Assembly: GCF_945957265.1 (NCBI RefSeq)
Contig: NZ_CAMFKO010000024.1
Span: 1 to 62,942 of the forward strand
DNA length: 62,942 bases
From: an uncultured Dechloromonas sp.
GTDB lineage: Bacteria; Pseudomonadota; Gammaproteobacteria; Burkholderiales; Rhodocyclaceae
Direction: 5' to 3'
In this document: piece by piece, positions 1-10,582 of the stretch
How the letters are laid out: each line of letters starts with the position of its first letter
How positions within the stretch are numbered: the first letter of the stretch is position 1
Notes under the pieces: model-generated
Database searches by the model: none
What the model was told of the DNA's origin: nothing
What the model saw: only the letters and a program-made list of their open reading frames with translations
Position numbers and translations under genes: made by a program

Positions 1-67
1 CCTCCGGCCGGTTGATGCGGATCAGGCCTACCTTGCCGATGACTTCGCTGAGGACGACTTGGGACAT
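1..67 (-). CDS. Enoyl-CoA hydratase/isomerase family protein, N-terminus only
   Basis: Only the first 22 codons are inside the window; the gene runs off the left edge. The visible start reads [20 protein letters not shown], which is the opening beta-strand of the crotonase (enoyl-CoA hydratase) fold. A good Shine-Dalgarno sequence, AAGGAGA, lies just upstream of the ATG. The gene is divergent from acetoacetyl-CoA synthetase and shares its promoter region, which fits a role in fatty-acid or leucine breakdown. The exact substrate cannot be told from this fragment. Confidence 0.75.
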   Translation of the reverse strand, partial: MSQVVLSEVIGKVGLIRINRPE

Positions 68-145
68 GGGGTTCTCCTTGGTTCGGTGATATTTTGCGGT
101 TTTCCCGTCGCGCAACCACCTCGACCTTTGTCCGGTTGGCGACAG

Positions 146-161
146 TTGACGTTAACGTTAA
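146..161. promoter_or_regulatory. LiuR-like operator in the divergent promoter region
   Basis: TTGACGTTAACGTTAA is a 16-base dyad with a single mismatched pair, and it contains the perfect 12-base palindrome GTTAACGTTAAC (151-162). It lies between an enoyl-CoA hydratase gene and the acetoacetyl-CoA synthetase gene. MerR-family LiuR regulators of leucine/isovalerate degradation in proteobacteria are known to bind TTGACGTTAACG-type sites, and these two enzyme classes are typical members of that regulon. The motif match is from memory. TTGACG could also serve as a -35 box, with TATCCT (167-172) as a weak -10 at a 15-base spacing. Confidence 0.5.
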
Positions 162-205
162 CCTGCTATCCTGTCATGCAAAATCGACAACACCCAGGAG
201 ACAAA

Positions 206-2164
<1,959 letters not shown>

Positions 2165-3274
2165 TCAGAAGCGACGGGCGAGCAGGGTGCCGACCAGCGG
2201 CACCTTGCGCACGATCTGCAGCGTATTGCCGGCGCTCCAGCTCAGCGCGGCGGTGATGCGCCGGCTGGCTTCCGGGCTTTCGATCCAGCGATAGAACAGG
2301 GTTGCGGCAGCGATGCTGGCCGATACCGACAGGCCGAGGCAGACCAAAGTGGACAGCGGTGAGTCGTAATCGGTCTGGGCGTACAAGGTGTTGGCCAGCA
2401 GCAGGACCGGGAAGTGCACCAGGAAGACCGAGTACGAGATCTGGCCGAGGAAGGCCAGCGGGCGGAAAGCCGGCCACTGTTCGAGCAGGCCGGTGCGCCG
2501 TCCGAAACCGAGCAGCATGGCGACGCCCAGGGCGAGCGCGATGCGCAGGCGGAAATCGATGACCAGCGCGGCAATGGCGACAGTCAGGATGACGCCCAGC
2601 CAGGAGGACATTTGCCGGCGATCGGATGCCCACCAGGCGGCGGCGCCCAGGCCGTAGGAGCCGAAGAAATAGATCGCCCAGTTGTCCCAGCCGGCATCGC
2701 GGTTGAACCAGAACAGCGAGGCGGTGGCGACGGCCAGCACCAGCGCCGGCGCGACGATGCGGACGCGACCCGACCACAGCAGGATGGCCATCAGTGCGAA
2801 CAGCTGGAAATCGATGGCGATGTACCAGACGCCGGCCGACAGGGCGTCGAAGCCAAGCAGGCCGTGCAGCAGGGCGGCGTGGGCCAGCCATTGCAGGAAG
2901 GTGGCGCGCGCCGGAATCGCGTCGTCTTCCATCCAGCGGTCGGCGATGGCCGCGGCGATGATGGCGAGGCCGATGGCCGCGAGGTAGGGCACGGCCAGGC
3001 GCAGGTAGCGCTTCCAGATCAGCGGCAGCGGCGATCCGGAGAGCGCCTGCCCGTGGGCCGACAGGCCGCGCGCCGCGAGGAAGCCGGCGATGACCAGGAA
3101 GACCTGCACCGCCATGCGGCCGTACTCAAAGAACCAGTTGAAAACGACCGGGAAATAGTCGCGCGCGGCCTCGGCCAGCGGGCCGTAGGACGAGAAATGG
3201 TTCATCAGCACGAGCAATGCCGCGACCGCCTTCAGGGCATCGATCAGGGGCATGCGGTTCTGGTTCTGGCTCAT
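2165..3274 (-). CDS. Acyltransferase 3 family integral membrane protein
   Basis: 369 residues. The N-terminus MPLIDALKAVAALLVLMNH carries the family's characteristic first helix and catalytic-type histidine. About ten hydrophobic segments follow, as in OafA/NodX-type O-acetyltransferases that modify surface polysaccharide, lipid A or other glycans from the inner membrane. The start MSQNQNRMPL was chosen because it lies just before the first helix; the longer reading adds a cysteine-rich, non-helical stretch overlapping the trhP end. No glycan-synthesis neighbours are present, so the acceptor is unknown. Confidence 0.82.
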   Translation of the reverse strand: MSQNQNRMPLIDALKAVAALLVLMNHFSSYGPLAEAARDYFPVVFNWFFEYGRMAVQVFLVIAGFLAARGLSAHGQALSGSPLPLIWKRYLRLAVPYLAAIGLAIIAAAIADRWMEDDAIPARATFLQWLAHAALLHGLLGFDALSAGVWYIAIDFQLFALMAILLWSGRVRIVAPALVLAVATASLFWFNRDAGWDNWAIYFFGSYGLGAAAWWASDRRQMSSWLGVILTVAIAALVIDFRLRIALALGVAMLLGFGRRTGLLEQWPAFRPLAFLGQISYSVFLVHFPVLLLANTLYAQTDYDSPLSTLVCLGLSVSASIAAATLFYRWIESPEASRRITAALSWSAGNTLQIVRKVPLVGTLLARRF

Positions 3275-3341
3275 GACGCGAATATTACACCTTGTTGTTG
3301 CGGTGCACAAAGTGGTTTGATGTTGATTTGTATGGACTTTA

Positions 3342-4613
3342 TTACATAAAACGCGCAAGGAACGAATCGGTGTACAGCGCCGGCAAATCGACCCATACGC
3401 GGTGGCCGCTGCCGGGGGCGACGGACACCGGCTGGCCGTCCTTGTTTTCCATCCGGCTCAGGCGCTGGCGATAGTTGCCGCCGGGATGGACGCACTCCAC
3501 GTCGTCGCCCAGCGCGAAGCGGTTCTTGACGGCGATTTCCATCAGGCCGCGGGCCGTGTCGAAGGCTACCGCATCGCCGACGTACTGGCTCTTGTCCGAC
3601 TCGGAATGGCCGCGCAGGTAGTTCTGGTAGTCGGCATCGTGGTGGCGCTGGTAGAAACCGTCGGTATAGCCGCGGTTGGCCAGGTTCTCCAGCTCGCCGA
3701 GCAGGCTGGCGTCGAAGGGGCGGCCGGCGACCGCGTCGTCGATGGCCTGGCGATAGGCCTGGCAGGTGCGGGCGACGTAGTAGGGGCTCTTGGTGCGGCC
3801 CTCGATCTTCAGCGAGTCGATGCCGATCTCGGCCAGGCGATGCACGTGTTCGATGGCGCGCAGGTCCTTCGAGTTCATGATGTAGGTGCCGTGCTCGTCT
3901 TCCTCGATGGGCATCAACTCGCCCGGGCGCTGCTTTTCCTCGAGCAGGATTTCCGCGTCGCGATCCATGAACTGCACGGGCTGTTCGGCCGGCTGATGGA
4001 CCTTGTAGTCCCAGCGGCAGGAATTGGTGCAGGTGCCCTGGTTGGGGTCGCGGTGGTTGAAGTAGCCGGAGAGCAGGCAGCGGCCGGAGTAGGCGATGCA
4101 CAGCGCGCCATGGACGAAGACTTCGAGCTCGATGTCCGGGCATTGCTGGCGGATTTCGGCCACTTCGTCGAGCGACAGCTCGCGCGACAGGATGATGCGG
4201 GTCAGCCCCAGCTTCTTCCAGAAACGGACGGCCGCCCAGTTGACGGTGTTCGACTGTACCGACAAATGGATCGCCTGTTCGGGCCATGCCTCGCGTACCA
4301 TGTCGATCAGCCCGGGGTCGGACATGATCAGGGCGTCCGGCTTGAGGGCGACGACCGGCGCCATGTCGGCGAGGTAGGTGGTCAGCTTGGCGTTGTGCGG
4401 GAAGATGTTGCTGACGACGAAGAACTGCTTGCCGCGCGCATGCGCCTCGGCGATGCCGTCGCCCAGCTTTTCCAGCGTGCCGAACTCGTTGTTGCGGACG
4501 CGCAGGCTGTAGCGCGGCTGGCCGGCATAGATTGCGTCGGCGCCAAAATCGAAGGCGGTGCGCATCATGTCGAGCGAGCCGGCGGGAGCGAGAAGTTCGG
4601 GCGCCTTGCGCAT
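3342..4613 (-). CDS. trhP: U32-family tRNA hydroxylation protein TrhP (YegQ)
   Basis: 423 residues beginning MRKAPELLAPAGSLDMMRTA, the hallmark opening of peptidase family U32. The signature region (ELEVFVHGALCIAYSGRC, then a second cysteine cluster GTCTNSCRWDY) is intact; these cysteines are thought to bind an Fe-S cluster. E. coli YegQ/TrhP makes 5-hydroxyuridine at the tRNA wobble position together with prephenate, rather than acting as a protease. An open frame continues far upstream, but that part is antisense to RNase G. The gene is divergent from rng with only 36 bases between start codons. Confidence 0.88.
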   Translation of the reverse strand: MRKAPELLAPAGSLDMMRTAFDFGADAIYAGQPRYSLRVRNNEFGTLEKLGDGIAEAHARGKQFFVVSNIFPHNAKLTTYLADMAPVVALKPDALIMSDPGLIDMVREAWPEQAIHLSVQSNTVNWAAVRFWKKLGLTRIILSRELSLDEVAEIRQQCPDIELEVFVHGALCIAYSGRCLLSGYFNHRDPNQGTCTNSCRWDYKVHQPAEQPVQFMDRDAEILLEEKQRPGELMPIEEDEHGTYIMNSKDLRAIEHVHRLAEIGIDSLKIEGRTKSPYYVARTCQAYRQAIDDAVAGRPFDASLLGELENLANRGYTDGFYQRHHDADYQNYLRGHSESDKSQYVGDAVAFDTARGLMEIAVKNRFALGDDVECVHPGGNYRQRLSRMENKDGQPVSVAPGSGHRVWVDLPALYTDSFLARFM

Positions 4614-4649
4614 AGTAGAATCCAGAAAAAACCGCGAATTGTAGAGCGT

Positions 4650-6101
4650 ATGACCGAAGAAATCCTGATCAATTTCACGCCGCAGGAAACACGCGTTGCC
4701 GTTATGCAACAAGGGGTTGTGCAGGAGTTGCACATCGAGCGCACGGCGAGCCGCGGGCTGGTCGGCAACGTCTATCTGGGCCGCGTTGTGCGCATCTTGC
4801 CGGGGATGCAGTCGGCCTTCGTCGAGATCGGCCTCGAGCGCACCGCCTTCCTGCATGTCGCCGATATCTGGCAGCCGCGCGAGACGGCGACCGAGCGGCC
4901 GATCGAGCGCATCCTGGCCGAAGGGCAAAGCATCGTCGTGCAGGTGATCAAGGACCCGATCGGCACCAAGGGCGCCCGACTGTCCACGCAGATTTCCATT
5001 GCCGGCCGCATGCTGGTCTACCTGCCGCAGGAAAAACATATCGGCATCTCCCAGCGCATCGAGTCCGAGGCCGAGCGCGAGGCCTTGCGCGACAAGCTGA
5101 CCCGGCTGATGCCGGCGGACGAGAAGGGCGGCTTCATCGTGCGGACCATGGCCGAGAACGCCAGCGAGGCCGAGTTCGCGACCGATATCGCGTACCTCAA
5201 GAAGACCTGGGCGGACATTCGCGACCGGGCGCGCATTTCGGCGCCGCCGTCGCTGCTTTATCAGGAGTTGTCGCTGGGGCAGCGCGTCCTGCGGGATTTC
5301 GTCAATCCCGAAACCACCCGCATCTTTATCGACTCGCGCGAAAACTTCCAGAAACTGACCACTTTCGCCGAGGAATACACGCCGGCGGTGCAGTCGCTGC
5401 TCGAGCATTACACCGGCCAGCGCCCGCTGTTCGACCTGCACGGGGTCGAGGAGGAAATCCAGAAGGCGCTGGCGCGCCGCGTCGACCTGAAGTCGGGCGG
5501 CTACCTGATCATCGACCAGACCGAGGCGATGACCACCATCGACGTCAATACCGGCGGCTTCGTCGGCGTGCGCAATTTCGACGACACCATCTTCAAGACC
5601 AACCTGGAGGCGGCGGTCACCATCGCCCGCCAGCTCCGGCTGCGCAATCTCGGCGGCATCATCATCGTCGACTTCATCGACATGGAGAACGAGGAGCACA
5701 AGAAAGCCGTGCTCGACGAGTTCAACAAGGCGCTGGCCCGCGACCACACCCGGCTGACGGTCAACGGGTTCACGGCGCTCGGCCTGGTCGAGATGACCCG
5801 CAAGCGCACCCGCGAGTCGCTGGCCCATGTGTTGTGCATGTCCTGCCCGACCTGCGGCGGGCGCGGCGAGGTCAAGACGGCGCGCACGGTGGCCTACGAG
5901 ATCCTGCGCGAGTTGCTGCGCGAGGCGCGGCAGTTCAATGCCCGCGAGTACCGCATCCTGGCCGGCCCGGAGGTCGTCGATCTCTTCCTCGACGAGGAGT
6001 CGCAATCGCTGGCCATGCTTTCCGACTTCATCGGCAAGGCCGTTTCCCTGCAGTCCGAGCCGAGTTATTCCCCGGAGCAGTACGACATCGTCTTGATGTA
6101 A
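4650..6101 (+). CDS. rng: Ribonuclease G
   Basis: 483 residues, close to E. coli RNase G (489). The order is an N-terminal sheet ([18 protein letters not shown]), an S1 RNA-binding domain around residues 35-125 ([19 protein letters not shown]), then the RNase E/G catalytic core with the metal-binding acidic patch TTIDVNTGG and [11 protein letters not shown]. The zinc-link cysteines CPTCGGRGE lie near residue 399, followed by a short tail instead of RNase E's long scaffold. It processes 16S rRNA 5' ends and degrades some mRNAs. The start at 4650 is where the homologous domain begins; earlier in-frame codons are antisense to trhP. Confidence 0.93.
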   Translation: MTEEILINFTPQETRVAVMQQGVVQELHIERTASRGLVGNVYLGRVVRILPGMQSAFVEIGLERTAFLHVADIWQPRETATERPIERILAEGQSIVVQVIKDPIGTKGARLSTQISIAGRMLVYLPQEKHIGISQRIESEAEREALRDKLTRLMPADEKGGFIVRTMAENASEAEFATDIAYLKKTWADIRDRARISAPPSLLYQELSLGQRVLRDFVNPETTRIFIDSRENFQKLTTFAEEYTPAVQSLLEHYTGQRPLFDLHGVEEEIQKALARRVDLKSGGYLIIDQTEAMTTIDVNTGGFVGVRNFDDTIFKTNLEAAVTIARQLRLRNLGGIIIVDFIDMENEEHKKAVLDEFNKALARDHTRLTVNGFTALGLVEMTRKRTRESLAHVLCMSCPTCGGRGEVKTARTVAYEILRELLREARQFNAREYRILAGPEVVDLFLDEESQSLAMLSDFIGKAVSLQSEPSYSPEQYDIVLM

Positions 6102-6120
6102 CCCACTGAAAAGGCAAGCC

Positions 6121-6996
6121 ATGGAAACCGAATCCGAGTTGGACAGTCTTGTGCCGGCACAATCCTTCGATCGCCGAAGCTTTATCGTCACGTCGCTGGG
6201 CGCCGGATTTGCGCTGGCCACCCAGTCGGTCTTGGCGCAAACGGCGATCAAGACCGACGAGACGGGCCTGGTCGCCGGCGAAATCAAGGTGCCGGTGAAG
6301 GATGGCGACATGGTGGCCTACCGCGCCGTTCCGGTGGGGCTGAAAAAACCGCCTGTCGTGCTGGTGGTTTCCGAGATATTCGGTGCGCACGAATATATCC
6401 GCGACGTCTGCCGCCGTTTCGCCAGCTTGGGCTACTGCGCGATTGCCCCGGAACTGTTCGCCCGCCAGGGGGACCCGCGTCAGATCGCCAGCATTCCGGA
6501 TATCCAGGCGCGGATCACCAGCAAGACGCCGGATGCCCAGGTGTTGAGCGACCTCGACGCCTGCGTGGCCTGGGCCGCCGGCAAGGGTGCGGACACCGGC
6601 CGGCTGGCCGTTACCGGCTTCTGCTGGGGCGGCCGCATCACCTGGCTGTATGCCGCCCACAACCCCGGGGTCAGGGCCGGGGTGGCCTGGTACGGCCGTC
6701 TGGTGGGGGTCGCCAACGACTTCACGCCCAGGCATCCGACCGACCTGGCCGGCCAGTTGAAAGCTCCGGTGCTGGGCCTGTATGGCGGTCTCGATGCGGG
6801 CATCCCGCTGGAAACGGTCGAGGCCATGGAGAAGGCGCTCCAGCTGGGCGGGGCGGCTGCGCAGGCGTCGGAAATCCACGTCTATGACAATGCGCCGCAT
6901 GCCTTTCATGCCGACTACCGGCCCAGCTACCGCAAGGAAGAAGCCGAGGATGGCTGGCAGCGGATGCTCGCCTGGTTCCGTAAAAACGGCGTCTGA
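6121..6996 (+). CDS. Tat-exported dienelactone hydrolase-family protein
   Basis: 291 residues, 19 bases after rng. A twin-arginine signal ([17 protein letters not shown], cleavage probably after SVLAQ near residue 40) precedes an alpha/beta-hydrolase domain. The catalytic triad of the dienelactone hydrolase family is visible: cysteine nucleophile in GFCWGGR, aspartate in YGGLDAGIP and histidine in APHAFHAD. The family hydrolyses cyclic or activated esters. No aromatic-degradation genes are adjacent, so the substrate is open. Export by Tat suggests folding in the cytoplasm before secretion. Confidence 0.85.
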   Translation: METESELDSLVPAQSFDRRSFIVTSLGAGFALATQSVLAQTAIKTDETGLVAGEIKVPVKDGDMVAYRAVPVGLKKPPVVLVVSEIFGAHEYIRDVCRRFASLGYCAIAPELFARQGDPRQIASIPDIQARITSKTPDAQVLSDLDACVAWAAGKGADTGRLAVTGFCWGGRITWLYAAHNPGVRAGVAWYGRLVGVANDFTPRHPTDLAGQLKAPVLGLYGGLDAGIPLETVEAMEKALQLGGAAAQASEIHVYDNAPHAFHADYRPSYRKEEAEDGWQRMLAWFRKNGV

Positions 6997-7066
6997 ATGC
7001 GGATTCGAGGCCGAAAATGCGTGCCTTCGTGCTAACCTTCGCGCCTCGACTCGTTCCCGTTTCATC

Positions 7067-7480
7067 ATGACCACAGAAACCACCACCGACAAACCCGTCG
7101 ATGCGCGTGCCCTGCTCAAGGACCTGCAGACGCGTTTCGATGTCTTCCGCAATTTCAGCCCGCTGGCCATCGGCATCGACAAGCAGGTCTTCGCCCAGTT
7201 GCCCGAGGTCAGCAAGAAGTCCCTGCGCATGGCGATGCGTAGCCACACCATCTCGACGCGTTACCTGAAGGAGATGGAAAAAGGCAGCATGCGCCTGAAC
7301 CTGGATGGCTCGCCGGCCGGGGAAGTAACCGACGAAAACCGCCAGCACGCGGCCGAGCAGCTGAAGGAACGCTTCAAGAAGCAGGCCGAGCAACGCAAGG
7401 CGGCCGAGGCGGAAGCGAAGGCCGAGCAGCGTCGGCAGGAAAAGCTGAGCCAGCTGGCCGAGAAGTTCGGCCGCAAGTAA
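7067..7480 (+). CDS. ProQ/FinO-domain RNA chaperone
   Basis: 137 residues. A compact ProQ/FinO domain occupies roughly residues 10-85, with the family core FRNFSPLAIGIDKQVF and the conserved segment LRMAMRSHTISTRYL. It is followed by a highly charged Lys/Arg/Glu/Ala helix (residues 85-137) resembling the basic tails of small FinO-like proteins. Such proteins bind the 3' hairpins of small RNAs and mRNAs. The start MTTETTTDKP was chosen because it begins the recognizable domain. The gene ends just before a strong terminator. Confidence 0.87.
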   Translation: MTTETTTDKPVDARALLKDLQTRFDVFRNFSPLAIGIDKQVFAQLPEVSKKSLRMAMRSHTISTRYLKEMEKGSMRLNLDGSPAGEVTDENRQHAAEQLKERFKKQAEQRKAAEAEAKAEQRRQEKLSQLAEKFGRK

Positions 7481-7505
7481 GCGGAAAGCGGCACCCACCA
7501 CAAAG

Positions 7506-7535
7506 AAAAAGGCCAGTCGAGCGACTGGCCTTTTT
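7506..7535. terminator. Bidirectional rho-independent terminator (proQ-like gene / tRNA-fMet)
   Basis: A perfect 14-base inverted repeat, AAAAAGGCCAGTCG ... CGACTGGCCTTTTT, with a 2-base centre. With U-runs on either strand it can end both the FinO-domain gene (plus strand) and tRNA-fMet (minus strand). Confidence 0.9.
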
Positions 7536-7547
7536 GCTGGAATGCTG

Positions 7548-7623
7548 TGGTTGCGGGGGCAGGACTTGAACCTGCGACCTTCGGGTTATGAGCCCGACGA
7601 GCTGCCAACTGCTCCACCCCGCG
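7548..7623 (-). tRNA. tRNA-fMet (CAT), initiator
   Basis: 76 nt including an encoded CCA. The 5' end CGCGGGG faces GCCCCCGCA at the 3' end, giving the unpaired C1-A72 that marks initiator tRNAs. The anticodon stem has the three consecutive G-C pairs (GGG-CTCATAA-CCC) also diagnostic of the initiator. The anticodon CAT is at 7588-7590. No convincing promoter is visible directly upstream, which lies between this gene and the tRNA-Lys terminator. Confidence 0.97.
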
Positions 7624-7665
7624 TCCGGTGGTCGATTCGCCAGGGCGAACCGGGTACTGCTGAAG

Positions 7666-7694
7666 CAAAAAGCCTCGGCACCAGGCCGAGGCTT
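7666..7694 (-). terminator. Terminator of the tRNA-Lys pair
   Basis: On the minus strand, AGCCTCGG and CCGAGGCT pair around a short loop and are followed by TTTTTGC. It sits 14 bases past tRNA-Lys(CTT), between it and tRNA-fMet, so the two tRNA units appear to be separately terminated. Confidence 0.85.
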
Positions 7695-7707
7695 AGAGCT
7701 TTTATTC

Positions 7708-7783
7708 TGGTGGGGCGTCACAGATTCGAACTGTGGACCTACGGATTAAGAGTCCGCTGCTCTACCAACTGAGCTAACGCCCC
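7708..7783 (-). tRNA. tRNA-Lys (CTT)
   Basis: 76 nt with encoded CCA. The acceptor stem GGGGCGT/ACGCCCC, D-loop AGCTCAGTTGGTAGAGC, anticodon loop CTCTTAA (anticodon CTT, codon AAG) and T-arm GTTCGAATC are all present. It lies 20 bases downstream of tRNA-Lys(TTT) and is presumably co-transcribed with it. Confidence 0.97.
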
Positions 7784-7803
7784 AGAATCCCCTGCAAAAC
7801 GAC

Positions 7804-7879
7804 TGGTGGGTCGGGCGAGATTCGAACTCGCGACCAACGGATTAAAAGTCCGCTGCTCTACCGACTGAGCTACCGACCC
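7804..7879 (-). tRNA. tRNA-Lys (TTT)
   Basis: 76 nt with encoded CCA. Acceptor stem GGGTCGG/CCGACCC, D-loop AGCTCAGTCGGTAGAGC, anticodon loop CTTTTAA (anticodon TTT, codons AAA/AAG) and a standard T-arm. It is the first gene of the two-tRNA unit behind a near-consensus promoter. Confidence 0.97.
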
Positions 7880-7894
7880 GCCTAGGGAGCGCGA

Positions 7895-7923
7895 ATTATA
7901 TAGACCACCCCTTGGTGCGTCAA
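7895..7923 (-). promoter_or_regulatory. Strong sigma-70 promoter of the tRNA-Lys pair
   Basis: On the minus strand, TTGACG (7923-7918) and a perfect TATAAT (7900-7895) are separated by exactly 17 bases. A GC-rich discriminator (CGCGCTCCC) follows, typical of stable-RNA promoters under stringent control. Confidence 0.9.
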
Positions 7924-8036
7924 CGGGAAAGCGGAGTTTTGTGAAGATATGTGCCCCGGCATATTTTTTCCGGGCGGCCGAACTAGAATTTGCGGTGCCC
8001 ATTCGGGGCATCTTTCACGGTGGAAGGAGAGCAGAA

Positions 8037-8861
8037 ATGACCGAGCAGGATATTTCCCGTTACCAGGATCTGATTGTCGCAACGGCTACCGATGTCGGGG
8101 TCAAGATACTCGCGGCCATTGCCTTTTGGGTGATCGGCCGCTGGCTGATCGGCGTCGCCGTCGGCATGGTGCGCGCCGCGCTCGAAAGACAGAAGGTCGA
8201 TCCGACGGTGCTGCGCTACGTCGGGTCCATCGTCACCGTCACGCTGAACGTGTTGCTGGTCATCGGCATCCTCGGCTACTTCGGTATCCAGACCACCACC
8301 TTTGCGGCCTTGATCGCCGGTGCCGGTATCGCCATCGGGGCGGCCTGGGCGGGGTTGCTGGCCAATTTCGCGGCCGGCGCCTTCCTGATCGTGCTGCGCC
8401 CCTTCAAGGTCGGTGATTTCGTGACCGTGGCCGGCCTCACGGGGACGGTGACCGAAATCGGCCTGTTCGCGACGACGGTCAATACGCCGGACAACGTGTC
8501 GACCGTGATCGGCAACAACAAGATATTCGGCGACAACATCCAGAACTTCACCCACAACCCGTTCCGCCGGGTCGATCTGAAATGCCAGCTGGCCGGCGCG
8601 GCCGATCATCAGGCCGCGATGGCCCTGCTGCGCGACAGGATCGCCGCCATTCCCAATGTTCTGGCCGAGCCCAAGATCGATGTCGAGATCCTCGATTTCA
8701 CCTTGGTCGGGCCGGTGCTGGCGGTGCGCCCGTACTGCCACAACGACCACTACTGGCAGGTGTATTTCGATACCAACCGGGTGATCCGCGAGGCGCTGGC
8801 CGAAGCCGGATTCCCGGCACCGATGCCGGCGCAGAACGTGATCGTGACGCAAGCCGCCTGA
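8037..8861 (+). CDS. mscS: Small-conductance mechanosensitive channel, MscS family
   Basis: 274 residues, close to E. coli MscS (286). Three membrane helices occupy about residues 20-110; TM3 holds the pore-lining Ala/Gly pattern AGAGIAIGAAWAGLLANFAA. The beta-domain follows (LRPFKVGDFVTVAGLTGTV) and then the alpha/beta vestibule. It opens under membrane tension to release solutes during hypo-osmotic shock. The ATG at 8037 has the ribosome site AAGGAGAGCAGAA; upstream in-frame codons have no such site. It converges with metF across a shared terminator. Confidence 0.92.
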   Translation: MTEQDISRYQDLIVATATDVGVKILAAIAFWVIGRWLIGVAVGMVRAALERQKVDPTVLRYVGSIVTVTLNVLLVIGILGYFGIQTTTFAALIAGAGIAIGAAWAGLLANFAAGAFLIVLRPFKVGDFVTVAGLTGTVTEIGLFATTVNTPDNVSTVIGNNKIFGDNIQNFTHNPFRRVDLKCQLAGAADHQAAMALLRDRIAAIPNVLAEPKIDVEILDFTLVGPVLAVRPYCHNDHYWQVYFDTNRVIREALAEAGFPAPMPAQNVIVTQAA

Positions 8862-8871
8862 TTTTTCGAGG

Positions 8872-8906
8872 CGCAAAAAAGCCCGCGCACCAGGCGCGGG
8901 CTTGCT
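8872..8906. terminator. Bidirectional terminator between mscS and metF
   Basis: AGCCCGCGC (8880-8888) pairs with GCGCGGGCT (8894-8902). On the minus strand the hairpin is followed by TTTTTTGC, a strong end for metF; on the plus strand the U-run is weaker (TGCTTTG). Confidence 0.85.
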
Positions 8907-8922
8907 TTGTCTGTCGTCCGGA

Positions 8923-9747
8923 TCAGCCGAGGCGGCGGCAGATTTCAGTGGTCAGCGCCGACTGGTTCATGGAATAGAAGTGCAGGCCGGGGGCACCGCC
9001 CTTGAGCAGGCGTTCGCACAGTTCGGTGACGACATCGAGGCCGAAGGCGCGGATAGCGTCGGCATCGTCGCCATAGCTCTCGAATTTCCTGCGCATCCAG
9101 CGCGGGATTTCGGCGCCGCAGGCATCGGAGAAACGGGCCAGCTTGGTGAAGCCGACGATGGGCATGATGCCGGGGACGATGGGTACGTCGACGCCCAGCG
9201 CCCGGGCTTCGTCGACAAAGCTGAAGTAGGCGTCGGCGTTGAAGAAATACTGGGTGATGGCCGAATTGGCGCCGGCCTTGACCTTGCGCGCGAAGGCCTC
9301 GAGATCGTCCTTCGGGCTGCGCGCCTGCGGGTGCCATTCCGGGTAGGCGGCGACCTCGAGGCTGAAATGGTCGCCGGTTTCGGCCCGGATGAATTCGACC
9401 AGTTCGTTGGCGTAGCGGAATTCCCCGGTCTCGGCCATGCCCGAGGGCAGGTCGCCGCGCAGGGCGACGATGCGGCGGATGCCGGCCGCCTTGTAGTCGG
9501 CGAGGATGTCGCGGATCGATTCGCGCGTCGAGCCGATGCACGACAGGTGCGGGGCGGCGTCGAAGCCTTCGGTGGCGATTTCCTTGACCACGGCGAAGGT
9601 GCGTTCGCGGGTCGAGCCGCCGGCGCCGAAGGTGACCGAAAAGAAACTCGGCTTCAGTTCGGCCAGCTTGGCACGGACGGTGCGCAGCTTGTCGACGCCT
9701 TCCGGCGTTTGCGGCGGGAAAAACTCGATGGAGATTTCTGTATTCAT
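8923..9747 (-). CDS. metF: 5,10-methylenetetrahydrofolate reductase
   Basis: 274 residues. The N-terminus ISIEFFPPQTPEG is the MetF signature, with the catalytic glutamate in EFFPP, and FFSVTFGAGGSTRE follows. It reduces methylene-THF to 5-methyl-THF with FAD, supplying the methyl group for methionine. Its ATG overlaps the TGA of tlyA by four bases (ATGA), which suggests translational coupling. It is the last gene of the ahcY-tlyA-metF unit and ends at a strong hairpin, so it probably also responds to the SAH riboswitch at the head of that unit. Confidence 0.95.
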   Translation of the reverse strand: MNTEISIEFFPPQTPEGVDKLRTVRAKLAELKPSFFSVTFGAGGSTRERTFAVVKEIATEGFDAAPHLSCIGSTRESIRDILADYKAAGIRRIVALRGDLPSGMAETGEFRYANELVEFIRAETGDHFSLEVAAYPEWHPQARSPKDDLEAFARKVKAGANSAITQYFFNADAYFSFVDEARALGVDVPIVPGIMPIVGFTKLARFSDACGAEIPRWMRRKFESYGDDADAIRAFGLDVVTELCERLLKGGAPGLHFYSMNQSALTTEICRRLG

Positions 9748-10565
9748 TTGTTCAACCAGATGAAGAATTCGCGGTTGCCGTCACCGCCGGTAATCGGGCT
9801 GTCCAGCCAGGCGCGGACGGTCAGGCCGAGGATGCGGGCGCAGTCCCGCAGCTTGCGTTCGACGTCGACGTAAAGGGCGGTGTCGCGGACGATACCGCCC
9901 TTGCCGATGTTGGCCGGGCCGACTTCGAACTGCGGCTTGACCAGCAGCAGCATGTCGCCTTGCGCTGCCAGCAGGGCGGGCAGTTGCGGCAGGATCAGCG
10001 TCAGCGAAATGAAGGAAACGTCGCCGACGATCAGGTCGAAACCGTTGGCCGGAAACGCCTGGCCGAGATCGGCGGCGCTCAAGCTGCGGCAATTGACCCC
10101 TTCGATGGCGGTGATCGCCGGATCGGCGCGCAGGTTCGCATGCAACTGATCGTGGCCGACATCGACGCCGACGACATGCCGGGCGCCGGTTTGCAGCAGG
10201 CAGTCGGTGAAGCCGCCGGTCGATTGGCCGACGTCGAGGCAAACCTTGCCGCCGACGGCGATGCCGGTCCGCGCCAGGGCACCGGCCAGCTTCTGCCCGC
10301 CGCGCGAAACGAAATGGCCATCCGGGTCGGCGGCGACGATCAGCGGCGTGTCGTCCGGCAAATCCATGGCCGGCTTGCCGATCGGGCCGCCTGCCCAGCT
10401 GACGCGTCCTTCCTTGATCAGTGACTGGGCCGCCGTGCGCGAAGGGGCCAGCTTCTGGGCGACGAGCAGGGCATCCGCCCGCGACACGCCAGCCGGTCGT
10501 TCGTACGACGGCTCGCGTGCCGGCCGCGGCTTTTTCTGCCGCGCGTGGAAGGAGTTCATGCTCAT
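9744..10565 (-). CDS. tlyA: TlyA-type rRNA 2'-O-methyltransferase (S4 + FtsJ domains)
   Basis: 273 residues. An S4 RNA-binding domain (ADALLVAQKLAPSRTAAQSL) spans about residues 25-85, followed by an FtsJ/RrmJ-like SAM domain with VCLDVGQSTGGFTDCLLQ (usually D-x-G-x-S-x-GGFTD) and VVGVDVGHDQLH. Family members methylate 16S/23S rRNA riboses and in some pathogens are called hemolysins. ATG is possible at 10565 or two codons later (10559). It lies between ahcY and metF, so a SAM consumer sits inside an SAH-recycling unit. Confidence 0.88.
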   Translation of the reverse strand: MSMNSFHARQKKPRPAREPSYERPAGVSRADALLVAQKLAPSRTAAQSLIKEGRVSWAGGPIGKPAMDLPDDTPLIVAADPDGHFVSRGGQKLAGALARTGIAVGGKVCLDVGQSTGGFTDCLLQTGARHVVGVDVGHDQLHANLRADPAITAIEGVNCRSLSAADLGQAFPANGFDLIVGDVSFISLTLILPQLPALLAAQGDMLLLVKPQFEVGPANIGKGGIVRDTALYVDVERKLRDCARILGLTVRAWLDSPITGGDGNREFFIWLNK

Positions 10566-10582
10566 GGCGAGTTGTTGGTCAG

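Noticed and set aside
59..205. N-terminal extension of acetoacetyl-CoA synthetase
   Set aside because: It would cover the promoter, the LiuR-like operator and the divergent gene's ribosome site; the start at 206 has its own ribosome site and matches the family length.
4614..6311. Long upstream extension of the trhP frame
   Set aside because: This part is antisense to RNase G; the U32 domain begins at 4613.
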